Assembly: GCF_043642205.1 (NCBI RefSeq)
Contig: NZ_JBHZSG010000036.1
Span: 1 to 36,894, forward strand
DNA: 36,894 bases
Direction: 5' to 3'
DNA from: Thalassotalea_A litorea
GTDB taxonomy: Bacteria; Pseudomonadota; Gammaproteobacteria; Enterobacterales; Alteromonadaceae
The notes under the pieces were generated by a model that was not told the origin of the DNA, searched no databases, and was given only the letters and a program-made list of their open reading frames with translations. The position numbers and the translations under genes were made by a program. Shown in pieces: positions 32,592-36,894 of the stretch; the stretch's first letter is position 1; each line of letters opens with the position of its first letter.

Positions 32592-33600
32592 CTTTTGCTG
32601 GGGCAACGGTATTGCCCGGTATTAATGTGCCGGACCAGACTCGCAATTGAGCCGGATTATCCGGAGATTCAATTTGTTCTAACAGTATATCAACAGCAGC
32701 CTTGGTCATTTGCTCAAGTGGTTGCTTAACGGTGGTTAAACGATAACTGTGCCAGGCAACCGCATTGACACCATCAAAACCGACCACGGATAAATCTTCA
32801 GGTACGTTTAAACCAAAGTTTTCCCGGGCTTCATCAATAACACCAATCGCCATGGTGTCATTACCGCATATTACCGCAGTGGGGGCTTTGTTTTTTTGCA
32901 TCCATTCGGCAAACGCTAAACGACCTGATTCATAACTATAATCGCCATATCTCACCGGAACCTTATGATGGCCTTTTTGCGCCAGTGCGTTAATTGAACA
33001 ATCCAGTCGCTCCTGAGCAACGTCAGACTGCTCTGGCCCGCCCACAATTAAATAGGATTTGTGATTGTTGTCATCAAGCAGCGAGACCAGTTCTGTTAAC
33101 CCTTGTTCATGGTTACAACACACAGAGCTAGCCGAATGTCCGGAAGCACGGCGGTTGTAGAGCACAACGGGAATGTTGTGATCCTTAAACTGGTTGATAC
33201 TGTCATTATCAAAATGTGCGGCCAGGGCGATTACCCCATCGACCTGGAAGGTCCATATTTGCTCAAGAATATCATCTAGTCCATCGGCATCATCAAGATT
33301 GAAAAGCAATACCCTTTCATTCTTCGCCGATAAGCGTTTATTGAGCAAAGACAGGACTTCCGGGTAATTAAGGTTTGCCCTGGAAGAAAGAATAACGGCC
33401 ACCATACCGGAGCGTTTGGTGATCAGCATTCTGGCTATGGCGTTAGGTTTGTAACCCAACTCCTTTGCCGTCGCTAAGACCTTTTCTCGGGTTTTCTTTG
33501 AAACACTCCGTCCTTTAAGGAATACGCGTGAAACAGCCGATTGTGAAACACCGGCAGCTTCTGCGACATCATAGGAGGTGACACGTTTATTCTTATTCAA
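32581..33600 (-). CDS. LacI family transcriptional regulator
   Basis: A 339-residue regulator. Residues about 8-30 form the LacI-type helix-turn-helix (TSYDVAEAAGVSQSAVSRVF), followed by the hinge region (KELGYKPNAIARML) and a periplasmic-binding-protein-like effector domain (about 65-330, ending VKQPLEQMTKAAVDILLEQI). Starts with TTG at 33600, two bases after the HisD-like stop, so it is in an operon with catabolic genes and is probably self-controlled. It is the only DNA-binding protein in the island, and LacI proteins favour palindromes with a central CG, so it is the natural candidate for binding TGACTTCGAAGTCA. The effector would be the substrate or an early intermediate. Confidence 0.93.
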   Translation of the reverse strand: MNKNKRVTSYDVAEAAGVSQSAVSRVFLKGRSVSKKTREKVLATAKELGYKPNAIARMLITKRSGMVAVILSSRANLNYPEVLSLLNKRLSAKNERVLLFNLDDADGLDDILEQIWTFQVDGVIALAAHFDNDSINQFKDHNIPVVLYNRRASGHSASSVCCNHEQGLTELVSLLDDNNHKSYLIVGGPEQSDVAQERLDCSINALAQKGHHKVPVRYGDYSYESGRLAFAEWMQKNKAPTAVICGNDTMAIGVIDEARENFGLNVPEDLSVVGFDGVNAVAWHSYRLTTVKQPLEQMTKAAVDILLEQIESPDNPAQLRVWSGTLIPGNTVAPAKDES

Positions 33601-33602
33601 TG

Positions 33603-34877
33603 TTATTTCTCGTATCTTCTTAAGCGAATGTCAGCTTGTTCCTTATGTCCGGCGAATCCTTCAACGGCACAAAGACGTGAGCAATAATTGCCAACGATGA
33701 CAGACGCTTGTTCAGTAACTTTCTGGAAAGTACAGGTTTTGATGAACTTTCCGACCCATAGGCCACCAGTATAACGCGCTGCTTTTTTAGTTGGTAGTGT
33801 ATGATTGGTACCAATACATTTATCACCATAGGAGACATTGGTTTCCGGGCCTAAGAACAAGGCGCCGAAGTTTTGCATGTTGTCTTTGTAATAGTCGACA
33901 TTTTCGGTCATTACCTGAACGTGCTCAAACGCCAGGTCATTGGCAACTTTTAGCATTTCTTCATGAGTATCACAGACGATGACTTCACCAAAGTCTCGCC
34001 ATGCCTGCCCGGCAATATCTCCGGTTGGTAAAATTGTTAACTGGCGTTCAACTTCCGCGATGGTATCTTTCGCCAGTTTTTCACTGTTGGTTAGCAATAC
34101 CGCTGGAGACGTCGGGCCATGCTCCGCCTGACCTAACAGATCAGCGGCACATAATTCGCCGTCCACACTTTCATCGGCAATTACCAAAGTCTCGGTCGGG
34201 CCAGCGAATAAATCGATACCAACACGGCCAAACAACTGGCGCTTGGCTTCTGCAACAAAGGCATTACCCGGGCCGACGATCATATCGACTGGCGCGATGC
34301 TTTGTGTACCAATGGCCATGGCGGCTACGGCCTGAACGCCACCAAAGCAATAGATTTCGTCAGCGCCAGCCATATCCATAGCAACCACAATTGCAGGCGA
34401 TGGTTTGCCATCAAACGGCGGTGCACAGGCGATGACGCGTTTAACACCCGCGACTTTCGCGGTGACGACACTCATGTGGGCTGAAGCAACTAACGGGTAT
34501 TTGCCACCAGGAACATAACAACCGACGGATTCCATGGGGATATGCTTGTGACCTAACACAACACCAGGAATGGTTTCTACTTCAACATCTTTCATCGAGT
34601 CACGCTGAATTTGCGCGAAATTGCGAACCTGTTCCTGCGCCCAGCGAATGTCCGAAATAACTTGTTCGTCTAATTCTTCATAACAGGCAGCAATTTGCTC
34701 TTTACTCAGACGGAATGACTCCGGAGTCCATTTATCGAACTGTTCTGAGTAATTTCTAACCGCTTCATCACCATTCTTCTCGATGTCAGCAATGATGTCT
34801 TCGACGATGGTCTGGACTTTTTTGTTTGATTCGGCTTTTTCTTCCAGGCTAGGGCCTTTCTTGAGGTAGTTGATCAT
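33603..34877 (-). CDS. HisD-like zinc alcohol dehydrogenase (catabolic)
   Basis: A 424-residue member of the histidinol dehydrogenase family. Zinc ligands and acid/base residues are present: GQAEHGPTS (Gln250, His253), FEHVQV (Glu318-His319), YGDKCIGTNHTLPT (Asp352) and AGHKEQADIRL (His411). It stands away from any his operon, and the residues that read histidinol cannot be checked here. Relatives with catabolic roles include sulfopropanediol 3-dehydrogenase (HpsN), which oxidises a primary alcohol to acid in two NAD+ steps. The same chemistry on the island's substrate is inferred; none of the other hps genes is present. Start ATG 34877 with GGGAG eight bases upstream; the longer open frame is not family-like. 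Confidence 0.87.
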   Translation of the reverse strand: MINYLKKGPSLEEKAESNKKVQTIVEDIIADIEKNGDEAVRNYSEQFDKWTPESFRLSKEQIAACYEELDEQVISDIRWAQEQVRNFAQIQRDSMKDVEVETIPGVVLGHKHIPMESVGCYVPGGKYPLVASAHMSVVTAKVAGVKRVIACAPPFDGKPSPAIVVAMDMAGADEIYCFGGVQAVAAMAIGTQSIAPVDMIVGPGNAFVAEAKRQLFGRVGIDLFAGPTETLVIADESVDGELCAADLLGQAEHGPTSPAVLLTNSEKLAKDTIAEVERQLTILPTGDIAGQAWRDFGEVIVCDTHEEMLKVANDLAFEHVQVMTENVDYYKDNMQNFGALFLGPETNVSYGDKCIGTNHTLPTKKAARYTGGLWVGKFIKTCTFQKVTEQASVIVGNYCSRLCAVEGFAGHKEQADIRLRRYEK

Positions 34878-34953
34878 GTGTTGGCTCCCAAATAAGGTTT
34901 TGTTGATCTTTTTTAATATTATTTCTTGAATGTAATCGCATCCTACTGAATAA

Positions 34954-34967
34954 TGACTTCGAATGCA
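34954..34967. promoter_or_regulatory. Operator-like site between HisD-like and SDR operons
   Basis: TGACTTCGAATGCA keeps the left half of the palindrome and matches 12 of 14 positions. It lies in the 114-bp divergent region, 76 bases from the HisD-like start and 24 bases from the SDR start. On the minus strand a TTGCAT-N17-TAGGAT pair overlaps it, a weak promoter toward the HisD-like operon. Confidence 0.55.
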
Positions 34968-34991
34968 AAGTAAAAAATTAAGGTGATTTTT

Positions 34992-35729
34992 ATGGGGTTT
35001 AGTAATCAATTACTCAATGGAAAAACCATTGTGGTTACCGGTGCTGGCAAAGGGATTGGGCGTGCTTGCGCGTTACTTGCCGCCGAGTGCGGTGCCCATG
35101 TTATTGCGGTTGCCCGTACCGAATCTGACTTGTTGCAATTGCAACAAGACAGTGCTGGCAATATTGAGGTTTGGTGTGAAGATATTACCCAAAGCTCATT
35201 TCTTCAGCGATTGAAAAACCTGAATGAATTACATGGCCTGATCAACAATGTTGGTACCAATCGAGTCGCAAAAATGACTGAGCAGGCGGATGAAGATTTA
35301 GATGCCGTAATCGACCTCAACATTAAAAGCTTATATCGCTGCGCGAGAGCTGCCTTGGTTGCGATGCAAAAAAGTGGCGGGTCTATTGTCAATATGTCTT
35401 CGCAAATGGGCTTTGTTGGCTCACCAGGGCGGACGTTGTATTGTGCGTCGAAACACGGCGTCGAGGGCTTAAGTAAAGCCATGGCGGTGGAACTTGCCGC
35501 GGACAATATACGGGTAAATACCGTTGCTCCGACGTTTGTTCTCACACCAATGACCGAACCCATGTTCGAAAATCCGCAGTTTAAAAAGTTCGTATTCGAC
35601 ATGATCCCAATGCAAAAGCTGGCAAGCACGGAAGATGTGGCCAATGCCTGCGTGTTCTTGCTTAGTGATCTGTCAGCCATGGTCACTGGCACCAGCATTA
35701 AAGTCGACGGCGGATGGACAGCCCGATAA
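34992..35729 (+). CDS. Short-chain dehydrogenase/reductase
   Basis: A 245-residue classical SDR. TGAGKGIG (16-23) binds the nucleotide; NNVG (85-88), the catalytic Ser of VNMSSQMG (136-137), Tyr150 and Lys154 of YCASK complete the active site. Acidic or basic discrimination is not clear: ARTE after strand 2 suggests NADP(H) as well as NAD(H). Such SDRs oxidise or reduce sugar alcohols, hydroxy acids or ring alcohols. ATG at 34992 is supported by AGGTG seven bases upstream; a GTG three codons earlier is possible. First of a two-gene operon with the cupin. Confidence 0.92.
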   Translation: MGFSNQLLNGKTIVVTGAGKGIGRACALLAAECGAHVIAVARTESDLLQLQQDSAGNIEVWCEDITQSSFLQRLKNLNELHGLINNVGTNRVAKMTEQADEDLDAVIDLNIKSLYRCARAALVAMQKSGGSIVNMSSQMGFVGSPGRTLYCASKHGVEGLSKAMAVELAADNIRVNTVAPTFVLTPMTEPMFENPQFKKFVFDMIPMQKLASTEDVANACVFLLSDLSAMVTGTSIKVDGGWTAR

Positions 35730-35757
35730 TCAATTATAAAATACAAAGGAAATAATA

Positions 35758-36777
35758 ATGACGTTAGAAAACAGAGCGGTGCGTTATCAGGATTTGATTC
35801 CTTGTACCAATGCGTTTATTGATACCAGGAGCCCTGGTTCAGACAAAAAAGAGAACTTTACGGTAATAGGCCCTGGTGTGGCGGAAAACCCGGATCAGCA
35901 TGTTCATATTTCCATTCCTCATGGATTTAACATCGGCGGTGCGCGCCAGCCTGCCAATTGTCTTAACTCTCAGCACAGTCATTTAACCGAAGAAGTTTTT
36001 GTTGTCCATAGTGGAGAGTGGGATTTTATCAGTGGTGTCAATGCCGATGATGGACGGATAAACCTAAAACCCGGCGATATCATCTCCATTCCTACGGATG
36101 TATTTCGTGGTTTTGAATGTACCAAAGGCGAAGAGCAAGGCATTGATCAGGGCAAAGGCTATTTACATGCGGTGCTAGGGGGCGACGATCCTGGCCGGGT
36201 ATTATGGGCGCCAAGCGTATTTGAGATGGCTAAAGATTATGGTCTGGTGTTATTAGAAGACGGCTCTTTGGTCGATACCACACAGGGCGAGACGATACCG
36301 GATGGCAAATCGCCGATGCCGGTAACAAGTGCCGAACAAATTGCCCAGCACCGGGTTGTTACTAGTGCTGAGTTACAGGATATTATTATCCGCAGCGAAG
36401 ATTTTGTATGGCAGACGGATACGTCGTTAAGCAACGTTTCAGGTGTGCAGGAAGCATCTTTAGTTGGCGGCGAAAGTAAGGCGGAAAATGTTAAGGCCTC
36501 CAAACTGGGCTGGGCACATGGTTTTGTGGTCCGCGCTTTACAATTGGCGCCTGGAGCCAAGGTTGATGCCCATATCCGTCATGAAGAAGAAGTGCTTTTT
36601 ATTCATCAGGGGCAACTAAACGTTAGCGTTGATGGGGAAACCATTCAATTATCTCAGGGAGATAATTTTACGACGCCTATCGGTTCTGTTCGTGGTTTTG
36701 AAAACGGTGGTTCAGAGCCTGTAGTTTGTTATGTAACCCGTCGCGGCGATGAGCCCAAAGCACCTGATTTTATCTAG
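35758..36777 (+). CDS. Two-domain cupin protein
   Basis: A 339-residue bicupin. Domain 1 (about 65-125) has SQHSHLTEEVFVVHSGEWDF and LKPGDIISIPTDVFRGFE; domain 2 (about 260-325) has DAHIRHEEEVLFIHQGQLNV and LSQGDNFTTPIGSVRGFEN. Both halves carry His/Glu sets able to bind a metal, and the two are similar enough to come from a duplication. Bicupins include dioxygenases, isomerases and lyases, so the reaction is open: ring or C-C bond cleavage or isomerisation of a keto sugar acid would both fit. AAAGGA lies seven bases before the ATG. It follows the SDR gene by 28 bases. Confidence 0.85.
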   Translation: MTLENRAVRYQDLIPCTNAFIDTRSPGSDKKENFTVIGPGVAENPDQHVHISIPHGFNIGGARQPANCLNSQHSHLTEEVFVVHSGEWDFISGVNADDGRINLKPGDIISIPTDVFRGFECTKGEEQGIDQGKGYLHAVLGGDDPGRVLWAPSVFEMAKDYGLVLLEDGSLVDTTQGETIPDGKSPMPVTSAEQIAQHRVVTSAELQDIIIRSEDFVWQTDTSLSNVSGVQEASLVGGESKAENVKASKLGWAHGFVVRALQLAPGAKVDAHIRHEEEVLFIHQGQLNVSVDGETIQLSQGDNFTTPIGSVRGFENGGSEPVVCYVTRRGDEPKAPDFI

Positions 36778-36894
36778 TCTTTCAAAGTGATAAGCGACGT
36801 AAAAGGCCGACAGTTGTCTAACACCGATCAGATAAGCAATCGATCGGTTGACAGGTAAAAGGATCGTACGACAATAGCCCCATCAAATTGATGG
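36778..36894 (+). promoter_or_regulatory. Window end with possible outgoing promoter
   Basis: After the cupin gene is an inverted repeat CCGATC / GATCGG (about 36824-36847) and a TTGACA (36848-36853) followed after 16 bases by GACAAT (36870-36875), which could start a gene beyond the window. No coding start is seen inside it. Confidence 0.35.

Noticed and set aside
33603..34877. Histidine biosynthesis hisD
   Set aside because: No other his gene is near; it is in an operon with a LacI regulator, hydrolases and an aldolase.
14592..36777. Complete oxidative L-rhamnose or L-fucose pathway
   Set aside because: An SDR, a COG3618 lactonase-like protein and an HpaI-type aldolase are present, but the enolase-superfamily sugar acid dehydratase is absent and five SnoaL proteins would be unexplained.

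Overview
The window looks like chromosomal DNA of a marine gammaproteobacterium of the order Alteromonadales; a Colwelliaceae member such as Thalassotalea or Colwellia would fit, but that is an inference. Support comes from the conserved yfjD-ypjD / ffh / rpsP-rimM-trmD-rplS neighbourhood, an SO_0444-type Cu/Zn permease (a family named from Shewanella), the moderate AT content, and a TonB-dependent receptor paired with a TPR-sulfotransferase.

Layout. Positions 1-4300 hold accessory genes: a small cupin protein, a four-helix membrane protein, an intergenic stretch with two terminator-ended transcription units that match no gene, an SLT-type lipoprotein and a GMC flavin oxidoreductase. Positions 4545-14518 are core: yfjD and ypjD, the SO_0444-type permease, ffh, an unrecognised membrane protein, an EamA transporter, and the rpsP operon. 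A short transposase-less repeat (MITE-like, with 16-bp terminal inverted repeats) occurs three times in the left part: one end at 1-73 and full copies at 4010-4298 and 11071-11319.

Positions 14592-36777 form a single catabolic island that starts right after the rplS terminator. It has six blocks. (A) A minus operon of two double SnoaL/NTF2-fold proteins and a COG3618 amidohydrolase. (B) A minus operon of a sodium:solute symporter and a third double-SnoaL protein. (C) A plus operon of a fourth double-SnoaL protein, an exported alpha/beta hydrolase and a fifth double-SnoaL protein. (D) A TonB-dependent receptor, followed by a TPR-sulfotransferase and a stand-alone MetE-like zinc protein. (E) A minus operon of a HisD-like zinc dehydrogenase, a LacI-family regulator, a cytosolic alpha/beta hydrolase, an HpcH/HpaI aldolase and a lipoprotein alpha/beta hydrolase. 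(F) A plus pair of SDR dehydrogenase and two-domain cupin.

A 14-bp palindrome, TGACTTCGAAGTCA, lies in the promoter regions of blocks A, B/C (shared divergent region), D and E/F. It is perfect at two sites and degenerate at the others, and at the best sites it overlaps a TTGACT -35-like box pointing at the gene. The only regulator in the island is the LacI-family protein, so the simplest reading is one self-regulated regulon. The proposed flow is outer-membrane uptake (TonB receptor), ester cleavage at the envelope (exported and lipoprotein hydrolases), Na+ symport, ring or lactone handling (SnoaL proteins, amidohydrolase), oxidation (SDR, HisD-like) and retro-aldol cleavage to pyruvate or a similar 2-oxoacid (HpaI-type aldolase, full active site present). 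The substrate cannot be told from sequence. I do not recognise this gene set as a described pathway.
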